A stretch of DNA of 64,000 nucleotides from Candidatus Eisenbacteria bacterium (GCA_016235265.1 JACRLI010000014.1:104207-168206); one strand, 5' to 3'. Shown: positions 1 to 9,488, numbered from the stretch's first letter. Numbers and translations: made by a program. Notes: generated by a model from the sequence alone, not told the origin.

Positions 1-2043
1 CTGTCCCGCCGGGTGGACGACAAGGAGATCCAGCTCAAGGCCCAGAGCAAGGTGTTCTTCCAGATCAACGGCGTGGGGCACGAGGCGGTGCTGGCGGCGG
101 CCTCGATGGTGCTTCGTCCAGGCCACGACTGGTTCCTGCCGTACTACCGCGACCGCGCGCTGGTGCTGGGCCTGGGAGTGACGCCCAGGGAGATCTTTCT
201 CGCCTCGGTGGGCGCGGAGGCCGACCCCGCCTCCGGGGGGCGCCAGATGCCCTCGCACTGGGGGCACCGCCGGCTGCACATCGTGTCCAAGAGCTCCTGC
301 ACCGGCACGCAGTTCCTGCAGGCCTGCGGCCTGGCCGAGGCGGGCGTGTACATCTCGGAGACCCCGGGCATCGAGGGCGTGACCCAGGTGCAGCCGGACG
401 AACTGGTGTACGTCTCGGTGGGCGAGGGCGCGTGCTCCGAGGGGGAGTTCTGGGAGGGGCTCAACACCGCGGCGAACCGGAAGCTGCCGGTGCTGTTCAT
501 GATCGAGGATAACGGCTACGCCATCTCGGTGCCCAGCGAGGTCCAGTACGCGGGTGGAAACGTCTCCCGGCTGCTTGAGGGCTATCGCAAGGTCGGCGTG
601 CACATCGTGGAGGTGGACGGCACCGACTTCTTCGCCAGCCACGCCGCGCTGCGCGAGGCGGCCGCGCACGTCCGCGAGCGCCGGGGCCCGGCGCTGATCC
701 ACGCGCACGTGATCCGGCCCTACTCGCACTCGCTCTCCGACGACGAGTCGCTCTACCGCACCAAGACCGAGCGCGAGGCGGAGCAGAAACGCGACCCGCT
801 GGCGCGGATGCGCGCGCACCTGCTGGAGGAGGGGCTGGCCACCGAGGAGGAAATCGAGGCCCTGCACGCCGCCGTGGACGCGGAGGTTGCCCGCGCCGCC
901 GACGAGGCGGTGGCCTCGCCACAGCCGCCGAAGAGCACCGCCGGCTGGGCGGTGTTCTCGCCCGAGATGGATCCCCGCTCCGACACCTTCCGCACCGAGC
1001 CCGCCTTCGGGGAAGGCACCAAGGAGGTCACGATGGTGGACCTCCTCAACCGCTGCCTGCGCGACGAGATGGCGCGCGACCCGCGCATCCTGGTGTTCGG
1101 CGAGGACGTCGCCGATGCCACGCGCGAGGACACGCTCAAGGAGGTGGCGGGCAAGGGCGGGGTGTTCCGTGTCACCCACAGGCTGCAGAAGGAGTTCGGC
1201 GGCCGCAGGGTGTTCAACTCGCCGCTGGCCGAGGCCAACATCATCGGGCGCGCCATCGGCATGGCACTGCGCGGGCTCAAGCCGGTGGTCGAAATCCAGT
1301 TCATGGACTACATCTGGCCGGCGATGATGCAGTTGCGCAACGAGCTGGGCTACATGCGCTACCGCTCGGGCAACCACTGGAAGTGCCCGGTGGTGGTGCG
1401 GGTGGCCTCCGGGGGCTACCTGCACGGTGGCGCGCCCTACCACAGCCAGTCGGGCGAGGCGCTCTTCGCGCACTGTCCCGGGCTGCGCGTGGTGATGCCC
1501 TCGACGGCGCTGGACGCCAACGGGCTGTTGCGCACCGCCATCCGCTGCGACGACCCGGTGATCTTCTGCGAGCCGAAGCACCTCTACCGCCAGGTGCACA
1601 ACAAGGGCCGCTATCCCGGCCCGGAGTACATGGTGCCCTTCGGCGCCGCGCGGCGCGTGCGGGAGGGCGACACGATGACCGTGGTCAGCTACGGGTCCAC
1701 GGTGTACCGCGCATGGCAGGCGGCGCGCACGCTGCAGTCCGAGGAGATCTCCCTGGACCTGCTGGACCTGCGCACCATCGTGCCCTACGACTGGGACTCC
1801 ATCGCGGAGTCCGTGCGGCGCACCCACCGCGCGCTGGTGGTGCACGAGGACGCGCTGTCCTTCGGCGTGGGCGCGGAGATCGCGGCGCGGATCGGCTCGG
1901 AGTTGTTCGAGTTCCTGGACGCCCCGGTGGAGCGGGTCGGGGCCATGGACTGCCCGGTGGCGTACGCGCCGGACCTCGAGGACGAGATCCTGCCGCAGAC
2001 CTCCGACATCGTGGCCGCGGCGCGGCGGGTCGCGGCCTACTGA
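1..2043 (+). CDS. 2-oxoacid (branched-chain type) dehydrogenase E1, fused alpha and beta subunits, 5' partial
   Basis: The frame is open to the window edge, so the true start lies upstream; the internal GTG at 13 is probably not the start. The first ~320 residues are an E1-alpha domain with the thiamine-diphosphate motif [11 protein letters not shown] followed by EDNGYAIS. The rest is an E1-beta domain starting around [10 protein letters not shown] and containing [13 protein letters not shown]. Such fused E1 proteins decarboxylate 2-oxoacids, often the branched-chain ones, and pass the acyl group to the E2 lipoyl protein. The usual Asp of the GDG motif is Glu here (GEG), a variant to note rather than proof of inactivity. 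E2 and E3 are not in the window. The reading as a fused E1 is secure; the substrate is inferred from family resemblance. Confidence 0.9.
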   Translation: MSRRVDDKEIQLKAQSKVFFQINGVGHEAVLAAASMVLRPGHDWFLPYYRDRALVLGLGVTPREIFLASVGAEADPASGGRQMPSHWGHRRLHIVSKSSCTGTQFLQACGLAEAGVYISETPGIEGVTQVQPDELVYVSVGEGACSEGEFWEGLNTAANRKLPVLFMIEDNGYAISVPSEVQYAGGNVSRLLEGYRKVGVHIVEVDGTDFFASHAALREAAAHVRERRGPALIHAHVIRPYSHSLSDDESLYRTKTEREAEQKRDPLARMRAHLLEEGLATEEEIEALHAAVDAEVARAADEAVASPQPPKSTAGWAVFSPEMDPRSDTFRTEPAFGEGTKEVTMVDLLNRCLRDEMARDPRILVFGEDVADATREDTLKEVAGKGGVFRVTHRLQKEFGGRRVFNSPLAEANIIGRAIGMALRGLKPVVEIQFMDYIWPAMMQLRNELGYMRYRSGNHWKCPVVVRVASGGYLHGGAPYHSQSGEALFAHCPGLRVVMPSTALDANGLLRTAIRCDDPVIFCEPKHLYRQVHNKGRYPGPEYMVPFGAARRVREGDTMTVVSYGSTVYRAWQAARTLQSEEISLDLLDLRTIVPYDWDSIAESVRRTHRALVVHEDALSFGVGAEIAARIGSELFEFLDAPVERVGAMDCPVAYAPDLEDEILPQTSDIVAAARRVAAY

Positions 2044-2284
2044 CGGCCCGGGGGCGGCACCGCCGATTCGGGCCCGTGCCTGCCGCGCTCCCCCGGTGCC
2101 TGCCCGCCCCTGAGGTGTCTGTATCGTTACGTGCCGACCTTCCCCCGCCCCGAAACGGGCTGCCGTCTCCCGCATCTAAACCCACAGCAGAGATGGTGAG
2201 AATCGGGCTGATCCCCACGGGCTGGGGACGCCGCTACGGCCCCACGCATCTTCCCGGCCGCGCTTCCGAAAGGTCCCCGCACCC

Positions 2285-2944
2285 ATGAAAGCCCAGTCGC
2301 AGACCGCGCTTGCGACGCCGCCCTGGCCGGTGGCGCGCGTGGCGCGCGTGCACCTGCCCAGTGAATTCGGAGATTTCCGCCTTTACGGATACGAGTCCCC
2401 GCGCGACGGCAAGGAACACCTGGCCATCGTGAAGGAGCCGGTGCGTGCGGTGAAGAACGCCCCGTGGCTGGTGCGCATCCACTCCGAGTGCCTCACCGGC
2501 GACGTGCTCGGCTCGCACCGCTGCGATTGCGGACCGCAGCTGGAGATGGCGCTGCGCCGCATCGAGGCGGAAGGCCGCGGCGTGGTGGTGTACCTGCGCC
2601 AGGAGGGGCGCGGCATCGGGCTGCTGAACAAGCTGCGCGCCTACGCGCTGCAGGAGCGCGGGCTGGACACGGTGGACGCCAACGAGCGGCTGGGCTTCCC
2701 GGCCGACGGACGCGAGTACGGGCCCGCGGCGGGCATCCTGTCCGACCTGGGAATCCGAAAGGTGCGCCTGCTCAGCAACAATCCCCGGAAGATCGAGGGG
2801 CTCGAGCGCCACGGGATCCAGGTGGTCTCGCGCGAGCCGATCGAGGTTTCGCCCACGATGGCCAACGCCCGTTACCTGTTCACCAAGCGCGCCCGCATGG
2901 GTCACCTGCTGGAGCTCAAGCGCGCCGGTTCGCTGCAGGCTTGA
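2285..2944 (+). CDS. ribA: GTP cyclohydrolase II
   Basis: The 219-residue protein has the GTP cyclohydrolase II core: the three zinc ligands C69, C80 and C82 (HSECLTGDVLGSHRCDCG), the catalytic loop RQEGRGIG near residues 105-112, and the C-terminal SNNPRKIEGL segment. It opens GTP to give 2,5-diamino-6-ribosylamino-pyrimidinone phosphate, the first committed step of riboflavin synthesis, in the cytoplasm. It is a stand-alone RibA without the DHBP synthase (RibB) domain with which it is often fused. The ATG at 2285 follows a GAAAGG ribosome-binding site. The 240 bases upstream show no FMN riboswitch. The N-terminal ~20 residues are an extension beyond the usual start of the fold. Confidence 0.93.
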   Translation: MKAQSQTALATPPWPVARVARVHLPSEFGDFRLYGYESPRDGKEHLAIVKEPVRAVKNAPWLVRIHSECLTGDVLGSHRCDCGPQLEMALRRIEAEGRGVVVYLRQEGRGIGLLNKLRAYALQERGLDTVDANERLGFPADGREYGPAAGILSDLGIRKVRLLSNNPRKIEGLERHGIQVVSREPIEVSPTMANARYLFTKRARMGHLLELKRAGSLQA

Positions 2945-3044
2945 GCCCGCGGCTGGCAGGCCGTGCGCCGGGTGGCGCCGGCCGCCTGGTGATCACGGCA
3001 CGCGGGCTGCGTGTCCCGGCCCGCGTGCACGCCGCAGGCACCAC

Positions 3045-3072
3045 TTGCCACCCGCGCCCGATTTCCTAGACT
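3045..3072 (+). promoter_or_regulatory. Sigma-70-like promoter of the FNR-like gene
   Basis: TTGCCA (3045-3050) and TAGACT (3067-3072) are separated by 16 bases. Transcription would start near 3079, inside the hairpin at 3077-3099. Assignment rests on pattern only. Confidence 0.6.
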
Positions 3073-3076
3073 CTCG

Positions 3077-3099
3077 CCCGGACCGTCCCGCGGTCCGGG
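3077..3099 (+). terminator. GC-rich hairpin followed by CTTTT
   Basis: A perfect 9-bp stem (CCCGGACCG / CGGTCCGGG) closes a 5-base loop and is followed by C and four T. It could terminate the ribA transcript. It also coincides with the predicted +1 of the next promoter, so it may instead cap the 5' end of the FNR-like mRNA. Confidence 0.5.
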
Positions 3100-3152
3100 C
3101 TTTTCACGGGCCGCCGCGCGGCGGCCGGACGGGGGGCATCCCCGGAGGACGA

Positions 3153-3854
3153 ATGGGCTTTCTGCGTCTCAAGCTTCCCCTGGTCGAGAAGCGGCAGGAC
3201 ACACCCGACGTGTGGACGCTGCGCATGGACCTCTCGGGCAGCCCGATGGAATACAAGGCCGGCCAGTTCGTGGAGGTGGGCTTTCCCGACGAGGAGTTGC
3301 ACCGGGCCTTCTCGATCTCGTCATCCCCCAGCGAGCCCGGGCGGCTGGACGTCACCGTGCGGCGGCTCTCGGACGGCCGGCTCTCCCCGAGGCTGTGCGA
3401 CGCCCCGGTGGGGCAGGTGCTCGACGTGAAGGGCCCATTCGGGGTCTTCACCTACGCGCCGGGGGCGTTCCACGACCTGCTCCTGATCGCCGGTGGCACC
3501 GGGGTGGCGCCATTCCGCGCCATGATCCGGCTGATCGAGGACTCCGGCGGCACCGAGCGCATCCGCCTCATGTACAGCGCGCGCACGCCCGAGGACATCA
3601 TCTACCGCGAGGAGCTGGACCGCTGGGTGAAGTCGGGCCGGATCGAGCTGTTCCTCACCGCCACGCGCGGCGCCGGCCCGGCGTGGCCGCACCGCACCGG
3701 GCGCTTCCCGAAGGAGGCGGTCCTGGAGGCCGCCCGCGGGCTGGATCCCATGTGCTTCCTGTGCGGGCCGAAGCCGATGCTGCTCGAGGCCCAGTCCTGG
3801 CTGCTGGAGACGGGCCTGGACCGCAAGCGGGTGAAGCGCGAAGCGTGGGGCTGA
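3153..3854 (+). CDS. FNR-family FAD/NAD(P)H oxidoreductase
   Basis: The frame opens earlier (3045), but ATG 3153 has a GGAGGA site 4 bases upstream and starts directly at the FAD-binding barrel, giving 233 residues. Features of the ferredoxin-NADP reductase fold are visible: the flavin-binding RAFSISSSP motif, a GPFG segment, the nucleotide-binding GGTGVAPF motif, and the C-terminal FLCGPKPML segment near the nicotinamide pocket. There is no attached ferredoxin or haem domain, so it should shuttle electrons between NAD(P)H and an unknown soluble partner. The protein should be cytoplasmic. It stands alone between a promoter/hairpin and a strong bidirectional terminator, so it is probably monocistronic. 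Confidence 0.85.
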   Translation: MGFLRLKLPLVEKRQDTPDVWTLRMDLSGSPMEYKAGQFVEVGFPDEELHRAFSISSSPSEPGRLDVTVRRLSDGRLSPRLCDAPVGQVLDVKGPFGVFTYAPGAFHDLLLIAGGTGVAPFRAMIRLIEDSGGTERIRLMYSARTPEDIIYREELDRWVKSGRIELFLTATRGAGPAWPHRTGRFPKEAVLEAARGLDPMCFLCGPKPMLLEAQSWLLETGLDRKRVKREAWG

Positions 3855-3885
3855 TCCTGCGCCCGCCGCCACGGGGAACAAGGAA

Positions 3886-3913
3886 GAAGGCCACTCCCGC
3901 GGGAGTGGCCTTC
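3886..3913. terminator. Bidirectional terminator between convergent genes
   Basis: A perfect 28-base palindrome (arms GAAGGCCACTCCC and its complement) lies between the convergent reductase and epimerase genes, with A-rich sequence on the left and TTC on the right. It can end transcription from both sides. Confidence 0.8.
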
Positions 3914-3942
3914 GTGGCTTCGGGTCCGGCGATCGAGGCGGG

Positions 3943-4929
3943 TCAGGCCGTCGCGCTTGCGATCTGGCCGTTGCGCACCGCGAGCAGCGTGATTTCCAGC
4001 AACTGCTCGAGGCTGACTTCCGGACGATAACCCACGGCGGCCTGGATCTTCTCCAGGCTGGGCACCCGGCGGGCCATGTCCTCGAAGTGCGGGCCGTAGA
4101 CCTCGCGGTAGGGGACATACATGATGCGCGAGCGGCTGTCCACCATCTGGAGGATCCGCTGGGCCAGCCCCAGGATGGACACCTCCTCGTCGTTGCCGAT
4201 GTTGTAGACCTGCCCCGCGGTGACCTCCGAGTCGGCCAGCAGCAGCACACCGCGCACCACGTCGCCGACGTAGGAGAAGCAGCGGGTCTGGGAACCGTCG
4301 CCGTGGACCGGGACGGCCTCCCCGCGCAGCGCGCGGTTCAGGAAGGTGGGAATGACCATTCCGTAGGCATCCGACTGCCGGGGGCCGCAGGTGTTGAAGC
4401 AGCGCACCACGGTGACCGGGAGGTGCCGCTCGTACGAGTAGGCCATGGCCATGAACTCGTCGGCGGCCTTGCCGCAGGCGTAGCTCCACCGGAGCACCCC
4501 GGTGGCGCCGAGCACCAGGTCGTCGTCCTCGTGGAACGGCACCCGGGCGCCCTTGCCGTACACTTCGGAACTGGAGAAGATCACCGTGCGCAGGTTGCGC
4601 GCGGAGGCGGCCTCGAGCACCACCTCGGTGCCCGTGAGGTTGGTCATGAGGGAGCGGAGCGGCTCCTCCATGATCTTGCGCACGCCCACGGCCGCGGCCA
4701 GGTGGAAGATCCGGTCCACGCCCGACGCCAGGCGGGACACGCACTCGCGGTCCGTGACCGTGCCGCGCACGAAGTGGAACTTCGGATCCCCGATGCAGCC
4801 GCCCAGGTTCTCCATGCGCCCGGTCGAGAGGTCGTCCAGGGCCCAGACCTCGTCGCCGCGTGCCAGCAGGCTTTCCACAAGGTGGGACCCGATGAAGCCG
4901 GCCCCACCCGTCACCAATACGCGCATCAT
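3943..4929 (-). CDS. NAD-dependent nucleotide-sugar epimerase/dehydratase
   Basis: This is a 328-residue extended short-chain dehydrogenase. It has the N-terminal NAD-binding GGAGFIG (residues 8-14), an SSSEVYG segment (119-125) and the catalytic Tyr150/Lys154 pair (YACGK). The family interconverts or decarboxylates UDP/GDP/dTDP-sugars; the closest look is UDP-glucose 4-epimerase or UDP-glucuronate decarboxylase, but the substrate cannot be fixed. Two adjacent ATGs (4929, 4926) follow a GAGGA site, and the second is better spaced. It is the last gene of the minus-strand run that starts at 13027, fitting a role in supplying an activated sugar to the membrane transferases upstream. Confidence 0.85.
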   Translation of the reverse strand: MMRVLVTGGAGFIGSHLVESLLARGDEVWALDDLSTGRMENLGGCIGDPKFHFVRGTVTDRECVSRLASGVDRIFHLAAAVGVRKIMEEPLRSLMTNLTGTEVVLEAASARNLRTVIFSSSEVYGKGARVPFHEDDDLVLGATGVLRWSYACGKAADEFMAMAYSYERHLPVTVVRCFNTCGPRQSDAYGMVIPTFLNRALRGEAVPVHGDGSQTRCFSYVGDVVRGVLLLADSEVTAGQVYNIGNDEEVSILGLAQRILQMVDSRSRIMYVPYREVYGPHFEDMARRVPSLEKIQAAVGYRPEVSLEQLLEITLLAVRNGQIASATA

Positions 4930-4992
4930 TCGTTCCTCATTTGGTCGTTCCAGCCAGGTACGCTTCCCCGAGTTCGCCGGGGCCGCGGCGAA

Positions 4993-5358
4993 TTAGCGAC
5001 CTGCGGTCGCGCCGCCAGCGTGGTGGCACTGCGCGATGCACGCGAGGCGGTCCGCCTCGATGGCCGCCAGGGCAGCCTGGAAGCGCGAGTTCTCCGCCGT
5101 GATCTTGGCCGGGTCGCCCTTGGCGAGGAAGATAAGGACATTGTGGACCTTCTGCTGCTGGAACACACGCTGTGCCGCTGCAGTGTTGCAGGCTGCGATG
5201 CACTCGTCCACCGTGCCTGCCGCGTTGAGCGCGACCTTGCTGGCCGGGTCTGTGACCTGGCGGCAGGAGATGGCGGTAAGCGACAACAGGATCATTCCCG
5301 CGGCGAGGAGGATGATCAGGCGGGGGGACCGACCAGCGGAGCCAAACGAGAGTGTCAT
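4993..5358 (-). CDS. Small lipoprotein with twin CX3C motif, function unknown
   Basis: The protein has 121 residues and an ATG preceded by a well-placed AGGAGG. A hydrophobic signal ends in a lipobox (LTAISC), so the mature protein should be lipid-anchored. The mature part is predicted largely helical and carries two CX3C motifs, CIAAC and CIAQC, separated by about 45 residues. This spacing is what a disulfide-stapled helical hairpin would show. No known domain is recognised. It sits between the YjbH-like pair and the sugar epimerase in the same transcription run, so an envelope-glycan role is plausible but unproven. Confidence 0.75.
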   Translation of the reverse strand: MTLSFGSAGRSPRLIILLAAGMILLSLTAISCRQVTDPASKVALNAAGTVDECIAACNTAAAQRVFQQQKVHNVLIFLAKGDPAKITAENSRFQAALAAIEADRLACIAQCHHAGGATAGR

Positions 5359-5386
5359 GACGGTGCCTCCTCGGTGAAACCGGTTG

Positions 5387-6136
5387 TTATAGATTCACGC
5401 TCAAGCCGAAACCCCCGGAGAGGTCCCGCGCATGGAGCCACACCAGCCGCCCCGTGATGCCCAGGGGCCCGCGTGCCTTAAGCCCCAAGTTCCACTTCTC
5501 CGAATCGTACTCCGCGCCGCACGCGATCCGGTCCAGGGCCCACACGTCCACCGCGCCGAACGCTCCGTCCAGCGTGACATTCGTGCGCTTGCCGAACACC
5601 GGGCCCGCGTAGCCCGCATCGGCCCGGAACCGCAGCGGTCCCAGCGGGATGCCGCGGCCCACGACCACGTAGGCGGTGTGAAAGCGACGCGTGCCCTCCA
5701 GGTCCTCGATCCCCACCGTGACATCCGGCATGGATCGCGAAGCCCGAAGCAGTTGCACCTTCACGCTGACCATCCGGTCGGAGTCGGTCAGGCGCGAGGC
5801 TGAATCCACATCCGAGAACGCGATGAACCCCGGCAGCGCCGTGACCCGGAGGCCGATTTCGACGCGCGAGAGGAACCCGAGGGTGGCGAAGTATACATCG
5901 TTACGATACTCGCCCCGCCGGTCGTAGGCCCACCGCTTTGGAACAGAATTATAGCCGAATTCGAGCTTTCCGTCCCCCAAAAGTTCTGCGCCCGGCACAT
6001 TCCAATGGCCCGAAAGCCCGCTCATCGAGGCCTGGCTGGCGGCCCGGTCCGGCGTGCCGGCCATGCCGAGGGCCAGCGCTCCGGCGAGGGCCAGCAGGGC
6101 CATGGCGGGCCGGGGGGCCCGGGCGGTGGATTTCAC
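5387..6136 (-). CDS. YjbH-like outer-membrane protein, N-terminal-type half
   Basis: The frame runs from 6196, but GTG 6136 overlaps the upstream stop as GTGA and starts a normal signal peptide (KSTARAPRP, then a hydrophobic segment MALLALAGALALG). That gives 249 residues. The mature N-terminus (SGLSGHWNVPGAELLGDGKLEFGYN-like) resembles the opening repeat of YjbH/DUF940 exopolysaccharide outer-membrane proteins, and alternating hydrophobic strands follow to a C-terminal aromatic/Leu end typical of a beta barrel. In E. coli this corresponds to one part of a single YjbH chain. Here the other part is the gene immediately upstream. Function as a polysaccharide export or anchoring barrel is inferred from the family. 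Confidence 0.7.
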   Translation of the reverse strand: MKSTARAPRPAMALLALAGALALGMAGTPDRAASQASMSGLSGHWNVPGAELLGDGKLEFGYNSVPKRWAYDRRGEYRNDVYFATLGFLSRVEIGLRVTALPGFIAFSDVDSASRLTDSDRMVSVKVQLLRASRSMPDVTVGIEDLEGTRRFHTAYVVVGRGIPLGPLRFRADAGYAGPVFGKRTNVTLDGAFGAVDVWALDRIACGAEYDSEKWNLGLKARGPLGITGRLVWLHARDLSGGFGLSVNL

Positions 6137-7503
6137 GGCTCGAGCCCTCCCTGTCCCTGCCAAACGTGGAGATAACCGGCAATCCAGGAGTCCCATTGGG
6201 CTCGGATGGAGCTGGGCCAGAGATCATCCAGCAACGCCGCGCGCAGCCTGGAATTCACCGGCTGGGCTTCGAAGGGGGCCTCTTCGGTGCGGTATTCGGC
6301 CGGGAACGCGGGCGGGGCGTCCAGACGCAACTTGTTGGGCCGCAACCTTATGGCTGGTGGCAGCGGCAAGCTCAACCGCAACCCGCCATAGTGTTTGGAT
6401 TCCGCCTGGACCACGAAGAACCCGACCTCCACCTGGTGAAAGCGGCGCGCCATCTCTGCCCTCACCGCGTAGGCGCCGGTGCCCGAGCCGGCAGTGGCCC
6501 CGAACAGGTAGCGTCCCCCGCGCACCGAGAACGCCAGGTCAGGACTGCCCGGCCGATAGGTCGCGCCGCCGGAGAACGTGACCCGGGTGAGCCCGGAGTA
6601 GGTCATTTCCGGGCGGAAGGCCAGCGAGCCGGTGAGGTCGGCCGAGACGTCGAGGTAGAAGCTCCGCCCGGCCGTCATGCCGGCCCCGGCGGAAAACCCG
6701 TAGCGGTTCACGCCGAAGTAGCCTGCCGAGAAGGAACCCAGGACGTGGCTTCCGAGCCGGTGAAACTGGAACAGCGCCGCCTCTCCGAGGCGGCTCTGGT
6801 GATAGTCCGGGTGCAGCCCGTCGGGCGGGATGTCGTTGCCGTGAGCCCATGGGAACGCCCAGCTGGCCCGCAGCAGCGCGCCCTTCCAGGGCTGGGTGCT
6901 GATCTCGGGGCCGATCTCCAGGTGGTAGGTGAACGGCTGGTCAATGTGCCCGAACTGGCTGTCCAAGGTCACGCGCGGCCCCACGTCGAAGCGCATGCGG
7001 GCGCGGGAGCGCGCGGGTGGCCCGGGTGGCCCGCCTGCGGCGAGCCACGCCTCCACGTCGAGGTCCGGCAGCGGCTCGCACTCGATGCGGTCGGCGAACA
7101 CCTCCGGAGCGAGGGTGCCGCGGGCCAGCGCTCCCACGTCTTCGGGGAGGAACCGGAGCCGGGCCACGGGCAGGCCCTGGCGCAGCAGGATCAGTTCGCA
7201 GTCCCGGGAGGCGTCCTGCCCCGCGAGGACCGCGGCCACGACGCCGAGGGCGAACGCCGGGTCCCGGAAGCGGCGGTTCTCGAGGACGACCCGCAGGCCC
7301 GCGGCTGCGGCGGACGCGCCGGCGCCGGGGGCCGCCGCCACGCGGACCTCCTCGAATCCCAGCGCCACGAGGCGGTCCACGAGGACATTCGCGCCCATCG
7401 CCTCCGGGGGCCCGTCCGCCACCGCGGCCTGGGACCGCGCCGGTGGGGGCGCCGCCGCCACGGCCAGGGCGCAGGCCAGCCACAGGCAGGGGATCGCCCT
7501 CAC
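6133..7503 (-). CDS. YjbH-like outer-membrane protein, C-terminal-type half
   Basis: GTG 7503 overlaps the previous stop (GTGA) and begins a signal peptide (CLWLACALAVAAAPPPARSQA). The 456-residue protein first carries a small alpha/beta segment (roughly 35-135, with a VLENRRFRDP stretch). A long strand-rich barrel region follows (DVGPRV...DQPFTYHLEIGPEI...). This order matches the middle and C-terminal parts of YjbH-family proteins. Translational coupling on both sides indicates a fixed ratio with its neighbours. The pair of genes together covers one YjbH, but with the C-terminal part encoded first. Outer-membrane location is inferred from the signal peptide and strand pattern. Confidence 0.72.
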   Translation of the reverse strand: MRAIPCLWLACALAVAAAPPPARSQAAVADGPPEAMGANVLVDRLVALGFEEVRVAAAPGAGASAAAAGLRVVLENRRFRDPAFALGVVAAVLAGQDASRDCELILLRQGLPVARLRFLPEDVGALARGTLAPEVFADRIECEPLPDLDVEAWLAAGGPPGPPARSRARMRFDVGPRVTLDSQFGHIDQPFTYHLEIGPEISTQPWKGALLRASWAFPWAHGNDIPPDGLHPDYHQSRLGEAALFQFHRLGSHVLGSFSAGYFGVNRYGFSAGAGMTAGRSFYLDVSADLTGSLAFRPEMTYSGLTRVTFSGGATYRPGSPDLAFSVRGGRYLFGATAGSGTGAYAVRAEMARRFHQVEVGFFVVQAESKHYGGLRLSLPLPPAIRLRPNKLRLDAPPAFPAEYRTEEAPFEAQPVNSRLRAALLDDLWPSSIRAQWDSWIAGYLHVWQGQGGLEP

Positions 7504-9488
7504 CGGACCGCTCCCGGGGGGGCGAGGTCGCGGAGCTTCGGCCAGGTCTGCGCCGCCTTTCCCAGCGCGACCTCCAAGGCGTCGCCGACGCTGTCGTGCG
7601 CGGCGAATCGCGCCGCCGCCGCTCCGAAGAACGCGCGCGCCGCGACCTCCGCGCCCTTGCCGCCGCGCGCGCCGTGCTCGGCGATGTCCTCCAGCGCCGC
7701 GGCCGCGCCGGAGCCATCGTCATCCACCCGCAGCGCGTTCCGGAAGGCGGTGTCCGCCGAGTCCGCGCCCGAGCACGCCAGGGCCAGCGCCATGTTGTAG
7801 GCCGCGACGCGCGACCGCGGATCGATCTTCGTCGCCTGACGCGAGGCCAGCACGGACTGCCCATAGTCCCCGCGGCGGAACCGGATCCAGCCCAGCAGCG
7901 TCCACCGCTCCGGGTCGTGCATTCCCACCGGGTCGGCGAGCGCCCGGTACGCGGCGTCGTCGGCCTCGTCGAAGCGGCCCATGCGGGTGAGGATCTGGGC
8001 CCTCATGAAGAACCCCGCGGGCAGCTCGCCCAGGGCCTGGCCGCGGCGGGAGGCGTCCAGGGCCCGGGCATCGCGGCCCAGGTCGAAGTAGGTCCGGGAC
8101 AGAGAGAACCACGGCCGCGGCCGGCGGGCGTCGAGAATCGCCGAATAGCGCGACTGCTCCGCGGACATCTCGAGCAGTCGCGCACGCGCCGTGTCCGGGG
8201 CCCCGGTCAAGGTGGTGAGGTAGTAGTAGGCATCCGCCAGGTTGTCGCGCATGCTCGGATCTCCCGGGCAGGTGCGCACCCCGGCTTCCATGAGCGCGGG
8301 CATCGAAGCCCACTTCTGCCCGCCCACCAGGAACCCGGCCGCGGCCGCGGCCACCAGGCCCCCCCACGCGAGTCCGCGCAGCGCCTCCTGCCACGGCAGG
8401 CGCGAAAGCCGCTCCGCCCACAACGGCAGGAGGAACATGCTGGGGATGTAGGTGAGCCGCTCGGCCGGCATCCCGATGATGCAGGATGCACCCAGGATAG
8501 CCCAGGCCAGCGCCCAGGCCGCCCGCGCGCCGCGCCCCGGCAGGGTGAAGAGCGCGAGCGCCGCCGCGACGGCCCAAACCGCGATCGCGGTCACGCCGGG
8601 AACGGAGAGGTGCGGATACTGCGTGATGCCGAGCCTCGGGGGCCAGGGCAGGAGCAGGATGCTCGAGGCCAGCCCGAAGGTGGTGAGGAAGGGCTCTACT
8701 CCCGCCCAGGCCGCGTGCGGGCGCCCCGCCAGCACCAGCCGGGCGGCCGTGAAGCCGGCCGCGGCCGGCACGACCGAGGCCAGCGAGCGGATCCACGAAT
8801 CGCGCCGCCATCCCGAGGCCCACTCATGGGCCAGGATCACCACCGGCATGGCGAACCCCACTTCCTTGGAGAACGCCGCCCCCGCGCCGGCCACCACCAT
8901 GCCGGCCAGGTTCAGCGCCCCCGGCCCGCGATCGCGACGGTGGCGCGCGCAGAAGAACAGCTGCAGCAGCCCGAACCCGCCCGCCAGCAGGTCGGTGCGC
9001 CCGGCGATGAACAGCACGCTCTCGTTGTGCGCGGGCCACGCCGCGAACAGGGTCGCGCCGGCCAGCGCCACCCCCGCCGCCAGCCCCAGCTCCGCGAGCG
9101 TCAGTCCCAGCAGGCCGCAGGTGAGCGCATAGAGCAGCGAGTTCACGCCGTGGTAGCCCTCGCTTCGCAGTCCCCCGGCGGCGTAGTTCAGGATGTAGGT
9201 GACGGTGGTCACCGGCCGGTAGTAGTCGAACCGCTCCCGGCTCGGCGGATCCATGTTCCAGAACGGGCGCGTGAACGCCGCGGGCACGTTGCGCAGTCGG
9301 TGCGTGAAGGTGTCCCCGGCCAGCAGGTTGATGTCGTCCCACACCAGCGGCCAGCGCAGGGCGGGCAGCGAGAGCAGGAGCGCCAGCAGGAAGGGCGCGA
9401 AGAACAGCGTCCGGCGCCCGGGGCGGCCCAGCCACCCGGGGAGCGAGGGCCCGGCGGCGGCCCGGGTGCTGCCCCTATCGCGCTCCAT
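7500..9488 (-). CDS. TMTC-like membrane glycosyltransferase with C-terminal TPRs (copy 2)
   Basis: ATG 9488 overlaps the end of the upstream paralogue by 14 bases; upstream extension in the same frame is non-coding in composition. The 662-residue protein has an N-terminal block of about ten membrane segments. The first luminal/periplasmic loop has the acidic WDD motif (LVWDDINLLAGD), then YYRPVTTVTYILNY and AGRTDLLAGG, as in TMTC/PMT-like transferases of the GT-C fold. Past ~400 residues come tetratricopeptide-like helices. GT-C enzymes use polyprenyl-linked sugars to glycosylate proteins or glycans outside the cytoplasmic membrane; the acceptor is unknown. It is closely related to the gene directly upstream. 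Confidence 0.8.
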   Translation of the reverse strand: MERDRGSTRAAAGPSLPGWLGRPGRRTLFFAPFLLALLLSLPALRWPLVWDDINLLAGDTFTHRLRNVPAAFTRPFWNMDPPSRERFDYYRPVTTVTYILNYAAGGLRSEGYHGVNSLLYALTCGLLGLTLAELGLAAGVALAGATLFAAWPAHNESVLFIAGRTDLLAGGFGLLQLFFCARHRRDRGPGALNLAGMVVAGAGAAFSKEVGFAMPVVILAHEWASGWRRDSWIRSLASVVPAAAGFTAARLVLAGRPHAAWAGVEPFLTTFGLASSILLLPWPPRLGITQYPHLSVPGVTAIAVWAVAAALALFTLPGRGARAAWALAWAILGASCIIGMPAERLTYIPSMFLLPLWAERLSRLPWQEALRGLAWGGLVAAAAAGFLVGGQKWASMPALMEAGVRTCPGDPSMRDNLADAYYYLTTLTGAPDTARARLLEMSAEQSRYSAILDARRPRPWFSLSRTYFDLGRDARALDASRRGQALGELPAGFFMRAQILTRMGRFDEADDAAYRALADPVGMHDPERWTLLGWIRFRRGDYGQSVLASRQATKIDPRSRVAAYNMALALACSGADSADTAFRNALRVDDDGSGAAAALEDIAEHGARGGKGAEVAARAFFGAAAARFAAHDSVGDALEVALGKAAQTWPKLRDLAPPGAVR

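Noticed and set aside
2044-2284. A possible FMN riboswitch before ribA.
   Set aside because: None of the conserved FMN-element blocks is present in the 240-base leader.
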